Below are positions 1 through 9,192 of a DNA stretch of 64,000 nt, one piece after another. Under the pieces are notes generated by a model. That model saw nothing but the letters and a program-made list of their open reading frames with translations, made no database searches and had not been told where the DNA came from. The stretch's first letter is position 1, and every line of letters begins with the position of its first letter. The DNA is taken from assembly GCF_022206305.1 (NCBI RefSeq), contig NZ_JAKOIW010000022.1, forward strand, positions 1-64,000, given 5' to 3'. Made by a program: the position numbers and the translations under genes. Origin of the DNA: Gordonia sp. 'Campus'. Its GTDB lineage: Bacteria; Actinomycetota; Actinomycetes; Mycobacteriales; Mycobacteriaceae.

Positions 1-3000
1 GTGCGCGTCCCCGGGCCCGGTGGGCCGGTGCCGACCGGGGGGTGGAGGGGCTGCGGCGGGGCTGCATCAGTGCGCGGACGGGAGCGAACGTGTCGTTGCT
101 GATCTGGCCGGACCACACCAGATCCCACAACGCGGTCTCGACATCGGCGGCCGGGGTGGTGGTCCCGGTGCTGATGTCCGCGGCGATCTGTGGAAAGCGG
201 AGCGCGCCACCGGGTTCGAGGGCGGCGACGACGGCCTCGTGGATCGGCGTGGTGTCGATCTCGTCGGCGGCGGGCAGGGTGAGCGCAGCGACATCGGCGG
301 GATGCAACGCGATCCAGCCGTCGGCATTCCCGATGCGTCCGTGCCCGGACCAGATGACCTCGCCGGCGCTCAGCAGTTCGTCGAGCATCGCCGGCGTGTA
401 GTCCGATACGCGTGCGGGCAGGACCAGCGACTCCCACGCCGAGGCCGGCAGCGGGAAACCGGCCAACTGGTCGATGACCGTGACCACACCGTCGACACCT
501 CGCAGCTGGGTGGTGGGGGACGCGTGCTGCCAGTCGGTGAGGAACCGGGTCAGCACCTCGGTGCCCACCGGCGCGACCTCGGCCCGGCTCGCGGCGAGTG
601 ACCCGCGCCGGATCTGGCCCAGCACGTCGGCGTGACACCACTGGCTGGTTCGTGGTGCGGCGCCGGCCGCGGGATCGGCGGGACCGTCCTCCGGGAGAAA
701 GTCGCCTTCGACGACCCGTCTCTCGGTGGCGAGCCGGTTGAGTGTGTCCCGGACGACCGCGGTCGCGATGCCGATGGCGGCCGCGGCATCGGCCACGGTG
801 AAAGGCCCGTGGGTGCGGGCATATCGGGCGATGAGATCGCCGACCGGATCGGGGACCGGTTCGAGGTAGACCGCCGGAATGCCGAGCGGTGCAGGCACTC
901 CCAGTGCATCCCGCAACCGTGCGGTGTCGTCGATCGACGCCCACAGCGCGCGTCGGTTGTGGTTGACGGAGATGATCTGGCCGCTACGGTGGAGGTCGGC
1001 GAGGACATCGGACGCCGGGTCCTCCCCGCGGTATCGGGCCTCGACCTCCTCGGTGGTGAGTGGTCCCAGCCAGCGCAGCAGGTCGACCACGTCTTCGGCG
1101 TCGCGCGCCTGACGTTCCGGAGCGAGACGTTGCAGACGGGCGATGACGTCGGCGATGACTCCCGGGTCGAGCAGTTCGCGGAGGTCGACTCGGCCGAGCA
1201 ACTGGGCGAGGAGGCTGGTGTCGAGCGACAGCGCGGCGGCGCGACGTTCGGCGAGCGGCGCGTCGTCGGCGTACATGAACGCGCCCACGTACCCGAAGAG
1301 CAGTGAGGCGGCGAACGGGGAGGGCGTCTGGGTCTCGGTCTCCACGACCCGGATACGGCGCGTGCGGATGCGCGTGAGGAGATCGAGCAGGGCGGGAAGG
1401 TCGTAGACGTCCTGCAGACATTCGCGGACCGCTTCGAGCACGATCGGGAAGTCGGGGAACTTGGAGGCAACGGACAGCAGTTGGGCGCTGCGCTGGCGCT
1501 GCTGCCACAGTGGCGCGCGCCGTCCGGGGTCGCGTCGCGGCAACAACAGTGCGCGAGCGGCGCATTCGCGGAACCGTGAGGCGAACATCGACGAATCGGC
1601 GAGTCCGTCGGTGACGAGCTGCTCCACCTCTTCGGGGTCGAGGAGGAACTTCTCCGCGCCGGGCGGGGCGTCGTCGGTGTCGGGTAGGCGGATGATGATC
1701 CCGTCGTCGGAGGCGGTCGTCGCGCCTTCGATGCCCAGGGTCGCGAGCAGCTGCTGAGAGATCGCACTCGCCCACGGGGCGTGTACGCGGAGCCCGTAGG
1801 GCGAGTGCAGGATCACCCGCCAGTCGCCGAGTTCATCGCGGAACCGTTCCACGACGAGGGTGCGGTCGGTGGGGAGGTGTCCGGTCGACTCGCGCTGCTC
1901 GGCGATGAGGGTCTCGAGGTTGGTTCGGGCGTTGTCGGTGAGGCCGAGGCGTTCGGCATGGTCGTCGAGCTTGCCGGGGTCGGCGATCGCCCCGGTGAAC
2001 GCGCCGATCGCGGCGCCGAGCTCGGCGGGGCGTCCGATGGCGTCGCCGATCCAGAACGGCAGCCGGCCCGGCTGACCGAACGCAGGGGAGACCAGGACTC
2101 GGTCGTGGGTGATGTCCTCGATCCGCCAGCTGGTCGCGCCGAGTGCGAAGACGTCGCCGACACGCGACTCGTAGACCATCTCCTCGTCGAGTTCGCCGAC
2201 GCGTGTTGCCTTCTCGCCGACCATGAACACACCGAAGAGGCCGCGGTCGGGGATGGAACCGCCGGAGGTGACCGCGAGCCGCTGTGCACCGCGCCGGCCG
2301 GTGATCACCCCGGCGTCGCGATCCCAGTTCACCCGCGGGCGCAGCTCCGCGAACTCGTCCGATGGGAAACGACCCGCGATCAGGTCGAGGGTCGCGTCGA
2401 ACACGCCCCGCCCCAGTTCGCGATAGGGCGCCGCCCGCCGGACCACCTCGTACCAGTGGTCGACCTCGAGATCGTCGACCGCGGCGGCCGCGATGGTCTG
2501 CTGGGCGAGGATGTCGAGGGGGTTCTGGGGAACCTTGATCTCCTCGATCGCCCCGTCGAGCATGCGGCTCACCGTCACGGTGCAGTGCAGGAGATCGGTG
2601 CGGTGCTTCGGGTACAGGATGCCCTGGCTGATCTCGCCGACCTGGTGGCCCGCGCGCCCGATGCGCTGCAGCCCGCTGGCCACCGACGGCGGGGACTCCA
2701 CCTGGATCACGAGGTCGACCGCGCCCATGTCGATGCCGAGTTCGAGCGAGCTGGTCGCGACGACGCACGACAGGCGCCCGGCCTTCAGGTCGTCCTCGAT
2801 CTGGGCGCGCTGCTCCTTGCTGACCGAACCGTGATGCGCGCGGGCGAGTACGGGTTCGGCGCCGGAACTGGCGCCGCTGCCCATCACGAACGCCGGGGCG
2901 CCGCCCGCGACCGATGGATTGGCAGCCGGCTCGGCCGGATCGCCGTGGCGTTCGGCGTGGATCTCGTTGAGTCGGGCGGTGAGCTTCTCGGCCAGGCGTC

Positions 3001-3883
3001 GTGAGTTGGCGAACACGATCGTCGCGCGGTTGGCCTCGATCTGATCGACGATCGAGGCCTCGACGTAGGGCCACAGCGATCCGGCGGTCGGGGAGAACGC
3101 GTCGTCGAGTGCGGCGGGGTCGGCGTCGGACACCGGCGGCGGGATGTTGGCCATGTCCTCGACCGGAACATCGACGCGCAGGTCGAAGGTCTTGTCGGCC
3201 TTGGGTTTGACCACTTGGCACGGCGCCGCACCCGACAGGAAGGTCGCGACGACGTCCGGCGGGCGGACGGTCGCCGACAGTCCGATCCGCTGCGCGGGCT
3301 TCTCGAGCAGCTCGTCGAGTCGTTCGAGGGTCAACGCGAGGTGCGTACCGCGCTTGGTGGCGGCGACCGCGTGCACCTCGTCGACGATGACGGCCTGGAC
3401 GCCGGTGAGGCTCTCCCGCGCGGCCGACGTGAGCATCAGATACAGGGACTCCGGCGTCGTGATCAGGATGTCGGGCGGTGTCTTGACCAGTGCACGGCGG
3501 TCCGCGGCGGAGGTGTCACCGGACCGGACGCCGACGGTGATGTTCGGTTCGGGGAGGTTGAGCTCCTGAGCCGCCCGCGTGATCCCGGTCAGCGGGGCCC
3601 GCAGGTTGCGTTCGACGTCGACGGCCAGAGCTTTGAGCGGCGAGATGTAGAGGACCTTGGTGCCCGCGGGCCGCGAGTCCGGGTCGGCGGCGAGGCGGTC
3701 GAGGGCCCACAGGAACGCCGCGAGGGTCTTGCCCGACCCGGTGGGAGCGATGACCAGTGTGTTCGAGCCGTCGGCGATCGAGGTCCACGCGCCCTTCTGC
3801 GCGGCGGTGGGAGAGGTGAAGGCGCCGGAGAACCACCGTCGGGTGGGGGCGGTGAAGCGGTCGAGCACCGTAGCGCGAGGCAT
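1..3883 (-). CDS. lhr: Lhr-family ATP-dependent helicase (3' end outside window)
   Basis: Large superfamily 2 DNA helicase; mycobacterial Lhr unwinds RNA:DNA hybrids and is linked to DNA repair. About 1294 codons are visible without a stop and the frame runs off the left edge; Lhr proteins are usually about 1500 residues, so the C-terminal end is missing here. Translation starts MPRATVLDRF. The Q-motif region is followed by a Walker A motif APTGSGKT near residue 50, a DEVH box (VDEVHA), an SAT motif (GLSATVRP), and the helicase C motif QRIGRAGHQVG. A purine-rich GGAGAG lies directly before the ATG at 3883. The gene is divergent from the cobalamin riboswitch and cobalt operon. Family identity is secure; a specific repair role is inferred from relatives. 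Confidence 0.93.
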   Translation of the reverse strand, partial: MPRATVLDRFTAPTRRWFSGAFTSPTAAQKGAWTSIADGSNTLVIAPTGSGKTLAAFLWALDRLAADPDSRPAGTKVLYISPLKALAVDVERNLRAPLTGITRAAQELNLPEPNITVGVRSGDTSAADRRALVKTPPDILITTPESLYLMLTSAARESLTGVQAVIVDEVHAVAATKRGTHLALTLERLDELLEKPAQRIGLSATVRPPDVVATFLSGAAPCQVVKPKADKTFDLRVDVPVEDMANIPPPVSDADPAALDDAFSPTAGSLWPYVEASIVDQIEANRATIVFANSRRLAEKLTARLNEIHAERHGDPAEPAANPSVAGGAPAFVMGSGASSGAEPVLARAHHGSVSKEQRAQIEDDLKAGRLSCVVATSSLELGIDMGAVDLVIQVESPPSVASGLQRIGRAGHQVGEISQGILYPKHRTDLLHCTVTVSRMLDGAIEEIKVPQNPLDILAQQTIAAAAVDDLEVDHWYEVVRRAAPYRELGRGVFDATLDLIAGRFPSDEFAELRPRVNWDRDAGVITGRRGAQRLAVTSGGSIPDRGLFGVFMVGEKATRVGELDEEMVYESRVGDVFALGATSWRIEDITHDRVLVSPAFGQPGRLPFWIGDAIGRPAELGAAIGAFTGAIADPGKLDDHAERLGLTDNARTNLETLIAEQRESTGHLPTDRTLVVERFRDELGDWRVILHSPYGLRVHAPWASAISQQLLATLGIEGATTASDDGIIIRLPDTDDAPPGAEKFLLDPEEVEQLVTDGLADSSMFASRFRECAARALLLPRRDPGRRAPLWQQRQRSAQLLSVASKFPDFPIVLEAVRECLQDVYDLPALLDLLTRIRTRRIRVVETETQTPSPFAASLLFGYVGAFMYADDAPLAERRAAALSLDTSLLAQLLGRVDLRELLDPGVIADVIARLQRLAPERQARDAEDVVDLLRWLGPLTTEEVEARYRGEDPASDVLADLHRSGQIISVNHNRRALWASIDDTARLRDALGVPAPLGIPAVYLEPVPDPVGDLIARYARTHGPFTVADAAAAIGIATAVVRDTLNRLATERRVVEGDFLPEDGPADPAAGAAPRTSQWCHADVLGQIRRGSLAASRAEVAPVGTEVLTRFLTDWQHASPTTQLRGVDGVVTVIDQLAGFPLPASAWESLVLPARVSDYTPAMLDELLSAGEVIWSGHGRIGNADGWIALHPADVAALTLPAADEIDTTPIHEAVVAALEPGGALRFPQIAADISTGTTTPAADVETALWDLVWSGQISNDTFAPVRALMQPRRSPSTPRSAPAHRARGRA

Positions 3884-3920
3884 CTCTCCACTATGTCTCA
3901 CGCGTACGACAGAACGGGGT

Positions 3921-4052
3921 ATACAGTCATCCCACGCCAGTACGGGGAATCCGGTGAGAGTCCGGAACGGTCGCGCCACTGTGAACGCTGCCCACATCGA
4001 CGCGAACGATGACGGGGAGACGTGAGTCAGGATGCCGTGCCGGCGTGCACCA
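3921..4052 (+). ncRNA. Cobalamin riboswitch (AdoCbl aptamer)
   Basis: The leader of the cobalt-uptake operon holds the conserved aptamer elements in order: GGGAATCCGGTGAGAGTCCGG at 3944-3964, the core CGCGCCACTGTGAACG around 3972-3987, and a 3' part GACGTGAGTCAGGATGCC around 4019-4036. These match the cobalamin riboswitch P3 to P6 core and the closing region. A TATACA -10-like element at 3920-3925 would start the transcript just upstream. Ligand binding normally represses the downstream genes, here cbtB and cbtA, so cobalt uptake would fall when coenzyme B12 is plentiful. Boundaries are approximate. Confidence 0.88.
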
Positions 4053-4096
4053 GTTCCACGGACTCTCCGACGCGAGATCGGCGAAAGGACCCCACC

Positions 4097-4333
4097 ATGA
4101 CAGCTCCCCGCACCATTGCAGCGGTACAGGCCGCCCCGGCCCGTGCTCTGCCCGTACCGAACCTGTCGGTCGCGAGCGCAGCCCTCTGGCTCAGCCTGAC
4201 CGTGCTCCTGGCGGGTCTTGCCTACTACTTCCTCGGGTACGACCAGGGCGTCGTGTCCGTCTTCGGCTCCGACACCCATGTGCACGAGTTCGTGCACGAC
4301 GCACGCCACTTCCTCGGCTTCCCCTGCCACTGA
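4097..4333 (+). CDS. cbtB: CbtB, small subunit of cobalt transporter
   Basis: 78-aa protein with one membrane segment (about residues 27-45, VASAALWLSLTVLLAGLAYY) and a histidine-rich C-terminus (HVHEFVHDARH, then a final CH), the hallmark of CbtB, the one-span partner of CbtA. The pair is predicted to take up cobalt for B12 synthesis and is typically found under B12 riboswitches. The ATG at 4097 follows GAAAGGA at 4084-4090; an in-frame upstream GTG at 4022 lies within the riboswitch and is rejected. cbtA follows after 41 bases, so the two are probably co-transcribed under riboswitch control. Confidence 0.9.
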   Translation: MTAPRTIAAVQAAPARALPVPNLSVASAALWLSLTVLLAGLAYYFLGYDQGVVSVFGSDTHVHEFVHDARHFLGFPCH

Positions 4334-4374
4334 GCCGGCCTCACCGGCCGTATCCCACAGGAAGCCAATTACAT

Positions 4375-5199
4375 ATGGAGAAGAAATTCATCGGCGCCGG
4401 CCTGCTCGCAGGTCTGATCGCCGGAATCGTCTCGTTCGTGTTCGCACGGTTCTACCTCGAACCGGTCGTCGCCAAGGCCATCGACTACGAAGGCGCCCGA
4501 TCGGAGGCCGAGGAGGCGCTGGCCCACGCCGCCGAACCGGGTGGCCACTCCCACGGTGAGGGCGGCGAGCTGTTCACGCGTGCCATGCAGGAGAACCTCG
4601 GCGCCGGTGTCGGCAACGTCGTGTTCGCGGTGTGCATGGGAGCGTTCTTCGCGGTGGCGTTCACGGTGCTCTGGAGTTACCTCGGCAGTCGCCATCCGGC
4701 GACCGACCCGCGTGCGGTGGCGGGTGTGCTCGGCGCGATCGGTTTCGTCGCCGTGTTCGCCGTACCGTTCTTCGCCTACCCGGCGAATCCGCCCGCCGTC
4801 GGCGACGACGACACCATCGGCGAGAGGACCGGGGCCTTCCTCACCATCAGTGTGGCGTCGGTGATCCTGGCCATCGCGGCCGTGGTCCTGGCGTTGTGGC
4901 TGCGTCCGCGGATCGGTGGGTTCGTCTCGGCCGTCGCCGCTGTCGCCGCCTACCTGGCCGGCGTCGCGATCGTGCTCGCGTTCCTGCCGTCCTTCGCCGA
5001 GGTTCCCGAGCCGGTTCGCAACGACGCCGGTCAGATCGTGTTCCCGGGCTTCCCCGGTGACGTGATCGGTGACTTCCGGGTCTACGCCATCGCCAACCAG
5101 GTGATCCTGTGGACGGTTCTCACCGTGGTGTTCGCCCTGCTGCTGGGGGCGATGGCGCGCTCGCGTACCGCCGACCGTGCCCCGGCGGTCGCCTCGTAG
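4375..5199 (+). CDS. cbtA: CbtA, membrane subunit of cobalt transporter
   Basis: 274-aa polytopic membrane protein with about six hydrophobic segments. It starts MEKKFIGAGLLAGLIAG, followed after the first span by an acidic, histidine-containing loop (HAAEPGGHSHGEGG, residues about 45-60) that could bind metal. This layout matches CbtA, the predicted cobalt permease subunit paired with CbtB. A GGAAG ribosome site at 4360-4364 precedes the ATG. The histidine-phosphatase-fold gene begins 21 bases downstream. Cobalt specificity is inferred from the family and from the B12 riboswitch upstream. Confidence 0.9.
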   Translation: MEKKFIGAGLLAGLIAGIVSFVFARFYLEPVVAKAIDYEGARSEAEEALAHAAEPGGHSHGEGGELFTRAMQENLGAGVGNVVFAVCMGAFFAVAFTVLWSYLGSRHPATDPRAVAGVLGAIGFVAVFAVPFFAYPANPPAVGDDDTIGERTGAFLTISVASVILAIAAVVLALWLRPRIGGFVSAVAAVAAYLAGVAIVLAFLPSFAEVPEPVRNDAGQIVFPGFPGDVIGDFRVYAIANQVILWTVLTVVFALLLGAMARSRTADRAPAVAS

Positions 5200-5220
5200 G
5201 CTGCGGCGATCGTCTCGCGC

Positions 5221-5715
5221 ATGCACATCATCACCGCCGGTCGCACGGGCCCCAACAGGTCCGTGCGATTCGGCGGTGATCCGGTTCTGGACGAGCGTGG
5301 CCGTCGGGACGTGCTCCGCCTGGCCGCGGCGTCCACGCGCCCGGTCCACTGTTGCGGTCCAGAGATCGCGACCCGGGAGACCGCCGAACTCCTGGGTGCC
5401 TCCGACGCCCTCGTCGACGACACCCTGCGGACGCTGGACGTCGGAGCGTGGGCAGGCCGCACCCCGGAGGAGATCGATCCCGTCGAGCTCGGCGCGTGGT
5501 TCGCCGATCCCGGTGCCCGGCCACACGGGGGCGAGAGCCTCGCGGATTTCGTCGGCCGAGTCCACGCCTGGCGCGTGGGGCACTCCGGGCTCTCCGACCG
5601 TTGTGTGGTGGTGGCGATGCCGGTTGCCCAAGCCCTTCTGTGCCCGGACGCAGAGCGGTTCTTCGCCCACGAGGTCCGCCCCGCGACCATCTACACCTGT
5701 GCAAACACCGGATAG
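5221..5715 (+). CDS. Histidine-phosphatase-fold protein lacking catalytic residues
   Basis: 164-aa protein that aligns with the phosphoglycerate mutase-like histidine phosphatase fold. The first strand reads MHIITAGRTGPN where an active enzyme has a LVRHGET-type motif, so both the catalytic Arg and the phosphorylated His are replaced (TAG in place of RHG). The family Glu region survives (PHGGESLADF, about residues 101-110). The second histidine near the C-terminus, normally in a SHG context, is replaced by VVVAMPVA. It is probably a pseudo-enzyme. It follows cbtA closely and is likely in the B12-riboswitch operon; CobC-type phosphatases act in B12 synthesis, so a binding or regulatory role in cobalt handling is plausible but inferred. 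Confidence 0.75.
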   Translation: MHIITAGRTGPNRSVRFGGDPVLDERGRRDVLRLAAASTRPVHCCGPEIATRETAELLGASDALVDDTLRTLDVGAWAGRTPEEIDPVELGAWFADPGARPHGGESLADFVGRVHAWRVGHSGLSDRCVVVAMPVAQALLCPDAERFFAHEVRPATIYTCANTG

Positions 5716-5828
5716 GAACAGATTCGCGACGGCGTACCTAGACATCGGCAGTGACTCCTGACACAGTTGGGGACGACGAAACTGAAACATGTTCGCCCCC
5801 GGGCGGACACCGGTCTGGGAGTGTGACG

Positions 5829-7055
5829 ATGTTCGAGTGGTCCGATGAAGATCTGATGGTTCGGGACGCCTTGCGGGCGTTCATCGACAAGGAGATCCGG
5901 CCACATCTCGACGAACTTGAGTCCGGGGTCCTGCCGCCGTACGACATCACCCGCAAGCTGTTGTCGAGCTTCGGTGTCGATGCCATGGCCAAGGATGCGC
6001 TCGAGAAAGAACTCGAGGCAGAAGCCAAGGGGGAGAAGAAGAAGTCCTCCGGTGACGGCGGCGGCATGGGCGGCTCGATGTTCATGATGGTCAACATCGA
6101 GCTCGCGGGTGTCTGTCTGGGCCTCGTCGCGTCGCTGGGTGTGAGCATGGGGCTGACCGCCTCGACCATCCGCGGCAAGGGCACGCTGGCGCAGAAGAAG
6201 CGCTGGCTGCCCGAGCTGGTGACCATGGAGAAGGTCGGCGCCTGGGCGATCACCGAACCCGACTCCGGGTCGGATGCGCTCGGCGGCATGAAGACCACGG
6301 TTCGTCGTGACGGTGACGACTACATCCTCAACGGGCAGAAGACCTTCATCACCAACGGCCCCTACGCGGACACCATCGTCGTGTTCGCCAAGCTCGACGA
6401 CGGCAGTGGCGTCCCGATGCGCGACCGCAAGGTGCTGTCGTTCGTGCTGGACAAGGGCATGCCCGGGCTGACCCAGGGCAAGCCGTTCAAGAAGATGGGC
6501 ATGATGAGTTCGCCCACCGGCGAGCTGTTCTTCGACAACGTGCGGGTGGGCAAGGACCGCCTCTTGGGCGAGACCGAGGACACCGGCACCGATTCGCGCG
6601 GGTCCGAGGGCGCGAAGGCGGGCTTCACCGCGGAACGCGTCGGCATCGCCGCCCTGTCGCTGGGAATCATCAACGAGGCGCAGCGACTGTCGCTCGACTA
6701 TGCGAAGAACCGCAAGCTGTGGGGCCAGGAGATCGCCCAGTTCCAGCTCATCCAGCTCAAGCTGGCCGAGATGGAGATCGCGCGGATCAACGTGCAGAAC
6801 ATGCTCTTCAGCGCCATCGAGCGCGGTAAGGCCGGAAAGCCGCTCAGCCTGTCCGAGGCGTCGGCGATGAAGCTCTACTCGTCGAAGGCGGCCACCGACG
6901 TCGCCATGGAGGCGGTGCAGCTGTTCGGCGGCAACGGCTACATGGCCGAGTATCGCGTGGAACAGCTTGCGCGCGATGCCAAGTCGCTGATGATCTATGC
7001 GGGCAGCAACGAGATCCAGGTGACGCACGTCGCCAAGGGTTTGCTCCGCGGCTGA
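5829..7055 (+). CDS. Acyl-CoA dehydrogenase family protein
   Basis: 408-aa flavoprotein of the acyl-CoA dehydrogenase family, which oxidises acyl-CoA to enoyl-CoA using FAD. Signatures are ITEPDSGSDA (about residue 142) and the C-terminal GGNGYMAEY..LARDAK..IYAGSNEIQ. Residue 391 is Ala where medium-chain enzymes carry the catalytic Glu (YEGT), whereas residue 269 is Glu in AERVG, the place used by isovaleryl-CoA and long-chain enzymes, so the base is probably E269. A charged insertion (EKELEAEAKGEKKKSSG) lies near residues 60-77. The ATG at 5829 is chosen because GGGAG at 5817-5821 is well spaced; the next gene converges four bases away. Substrate unknown. Confidence 0.88.
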   Translation: MFEWSDEDLMVRDALRAFIDKEIRPHLDELESGVLPPYDITRKLLSSFGVDAMAKDALEKELEAEAKGEKKKSSGDGGGMGGSMFMMVNIELAGVCLGLVASLGVSMGLTASTIRGKGTLAQKKRWLPELVTMEKVGAWAITEPDSGSDALGGMKTTVRRDGDDYILNGQKTFITNGPYADTIVVFAKLDDGSGVPMRDRKVLSFVLDKGMPGLTQGKPFKKMGMMSSPTGELFFDNVRVGKDRLLGETEDTGTDSRGSEGAKAGFTAERVGIAALSLGIINEAQRLSLDYAKNRKLWGQEIAQFQLIQLKLAEMEIARINVQNMLFSAIERGKAGKPLSLSEASAMKLYSSKAATDVAMEAVQLFGGNGYMAEYRVEQLARDAKSLMIYAGSNEIQVTHVAKGLLRG

Positions 7056-7059
7056 GCGA

Positions 7060-8583
7060 TTACCGGGTCACCGCCGGGGCCGGTGTATCGCCGGCCTCGG
7101 CTCCGGGCGACGCGGCGACAGTGGGTGTCTCGGCCTCAACGGGTGGATCGGCCTCGACGGGTGGACCGGCACCGAGCGCATCGTGCCGGCCGGTCGGGGG
7201 CGTGTGGTCCTCGGCCCACGCGCGTGCCGGACGGATCACGACTTCCAGTGCCAGCAGGGCCAGCAGGCCGATGGATGCGACGAGGAGAACGACGAGTCCG
7301 GTCGGGTAGCTCCAGAAGACGAGGAGTAGTGCGGCAACGCCCACGACACCGCTCCGCAGTGCGACCCGAGCACGGAAAAGGCTCTCCTCGAACGCATGTG
7401 GTGGGCGCGTACGCCGCGTGCGCTGGAAGGCGTCGAGTCCCTGGGTGACGCCGCTGCGGACTGCGAGGGCCGACGCCGAACCGCCGGTGAGGTAGGCGGC
7501 CAGTGCGACGACGAGCCCCAGAACGGCCACCGCTCGCAACGCCAGACGCAGGGGATCGAGGACGGTGTCGATGAGGGCTGCTGCGGCGTCCGGGGCGAGG
7601 ACGTCGGCGGGTACTGCGTCGAGGTAGAGCGCTCGCCCGATCACGAGCGCGATCGCCAGTATCAGCATGCCCAGCACGAGAGAGAGCCCGGCGAGCGACA
7701 GGGCCCGGAGGCGCCTTCCCCGCGGTGCGATGGCGACGGCGGCGAGGGCCAGCGCGATGGTCAGCCACGGAAGAACATCGGCCGCGGTGTCGAGTGTCGA
7801 GACGGCCTGCTGGGCCCGGACGAGTTCGGGCGAGCGAAACAGCACGAACTGCTTGTCGACCGCCGGAATCCGCTCGGCAAAGGTGAAACCCTGTGCCAGC
7901 AGCCGATCCTTGACGTTGTCGATCACGGTCCCCAACGAGATGGCGACCGTTCCGGTGTCGTCGACGGTGACCGACGACGGCCCGGCGTCACCGGTCGCGA
8001 CGGCGACCAGTGCGCGGTGTGCCGCTCGATTCGCCTGGAGCCACAGGGTTTCGAACTGATCGGACGCGACGAACGTCGACACGGTCTGCCCGACGAAGTT
8101 GCGGGCCTGACCGGCCAGCACCGGCGCGAGGCCGTCGACTGCCTGGTCGACGCGTGGGGCGTCTGCGGTTGCGGGCACCGCGTCTGTCAGTGCGGCGAGC
8201 GCGGTGGCGGTCAGGCCTTCGACATCGATGCGGGCGAAGATCTCGTCGGTGATCACCGCCGAGATCGCTTCTTGGACAGCCGGATCGCCTGCGAGCGGCG
8301 CGACCGTACTGACATAGCGGTCGGTGTCGAGGATCTCGCCACGAACGAACCGCGATGTCACCGAGCTGATGGCGAGCAGCGCCACGAGCACGCAGAGGAG
8401 TCCGACGGCGAACCAACGCCAACGGTGGTGGGGGGCCGCGCCGGCGGCCGCCGCCACCGATGGGGAGCCCTCTGAGCGCAGCCGCGCCACCTCGGCTCTC
8501 AGATGATCGAGCTCGTTTCGTTCCGCATCGGAGAGGGCGGCGCCGGGCGGAAACCCTTGCGCGCTGCTGTCTTCGTTGGACAT
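7060..8583 (-). CDS. Conserved actinobacterial integral membrane protein
   Basis: 507-aa protein with an N-terminal coiled-coil-like stretch (LDHLRAEVARLRSEG, about residues 25-40), one membrane span near residues 57-77, and a long non-membrane region of about 180 residues predicted to lie outside the membrane. A cluster of about five further spans follows, and the tail is Pro/Glu/Ala-rich (residues about 455-507). No enzymatic motif is recognised. It lies 28 bases downstream of the DUF7144-like gene on the same strand and may be co-transcribed with it. Similar proteins of unknown function are common in Mycobacteriales. Function is not assigned. Confidence 0.7.
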   Translation of the reverse strand: MSNEDSSAQGFPPGAALSDAERNELDHLRAEVARLRSEGSPSVAAAAGAAPHHRWRWFAVGLLCVLVALLAISSVTSRFVRGEILDTDRYVSTVAPLAGDPAVQEAISAVITDEIFARIDVEGLTATALAALTDAVPATADAPRVDQAVDGLAPVLAGQARNFVGQTVSTFVASDQFETLWLQANRAAHRALVAVATGDAGPSSVTVDDTGTVAISLGTVIDNVKDRLLAQGFTFAERIPAVDKQFVLFRSPELVRAQQAVSTLDTAADVLPWLTIALALAAVAIAPRGRRLRALSLAGLSLVLGMLILAIALVIGRALYLDAVPADVLAPDAAAALIDTVLDPLRLALRAVAVLGLVVALAAYLTGGSASALAVRSGVTQGLDAFQRTRRTRPPHAFEESLFRARVALRSGVVGVAALLLVFWSYPTGLVVLLVASIGLLALLALEVVIRPARAWAEDHTPPTGRHDALGAGPPVEADPPVEAETPTVAASPGAEAGDTPAPAVTR

Positions 8584-8611
8584 GTCGACACCATGGCCGG
8601 GCGTCGGCGGT

Positions 8612-9040
8612 TCAGCGGTGGTCGGCCTTGGGCTGCCAGGTCGACACGGCCCAGATGACCACGATGTCGAGGGCGATGATCAGGACGGACCACCACGGGT
8701 AATAGGGCAGCCACAGGAAGTTCGCGATGATGGACAGCCCGGCGATCGCGATGGCGGTGAATCGTGCCCAGGTGGCGCCGTTCATCAACGCGATGCCCAC
8801 GATCACCATGACGATGCCCAGGACGATGTGAATCCAGCCCCACGTGGAGAAGTCGAGTTTGTAGACGTATTCGAGGCCGCGGACGAACACCTCGTCCTCG
8901 GCGACAGCCGCGATCCCCTGGGCGAGTTGGACGACCCCCACCACGGTGAGGATGATCGCGGCGGCTATCGATGTCCCCGCAGCGAAACCTTGTCGCGCGG
9001 GTGTGGGATGTCCCTGGTCGGCCGGAGCGGTGTGAGTCAT
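8612..9040 (-). CDS. DUF7144-like four-span membrane protein
   Basis: 142-aa protein with four hydrophobic segments (about residues 22-45, 67-85, 90-108 and 112-132) and short polar ends. The pattern GWIHIVLGIVMVIVGIAL and the WLPYYPWWS segment before the last span resemble the DUF7144 family of small actinobacterial membrane proteins, whose function is unknown to me. The start ATG at 9040 is followed by a polar N-terminus. It is probably the first gene of a two-gene unit with the 507-aa membrane protein downstream. Confidence 0.72.
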   Translation of the reverse strand: MTHTAPADQGHPTPARQGFAAGTSIAAAIILTVVGVVQLAQGIAAVAEDEVFVRGLEYVYKLDFSTWGWIHIVLGIVMVIVGIALMNGATWARFTAIAIAGLSIIANFLWLPYYPWWSVLIIALDIVVIWAVSTWQPKADHR

Positions 9041-9192
9041 GACGAAGCCCTTCGCTGGACAGTTCTGACAGAGAAAGTGTGCGCTACGTCACACCTGGTC
9101 GCAAGGCTTGTTGCAGAACGGGGCCCGGATTTGACCACACCCGTGACCACCGTCGAGCGGCGCAAGACGATTCGCATCGTTGATGCATGCGG

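Noticed and set aside
4369..5790. A long open frame (473 codons) on the minus strand opposite cbtA
   Set aside because: Its composition is that of a complement of a real GC-rich gene, with no domain similarity; cbtB, cbtA and the riboswitch on the plus strand explain the DNA.
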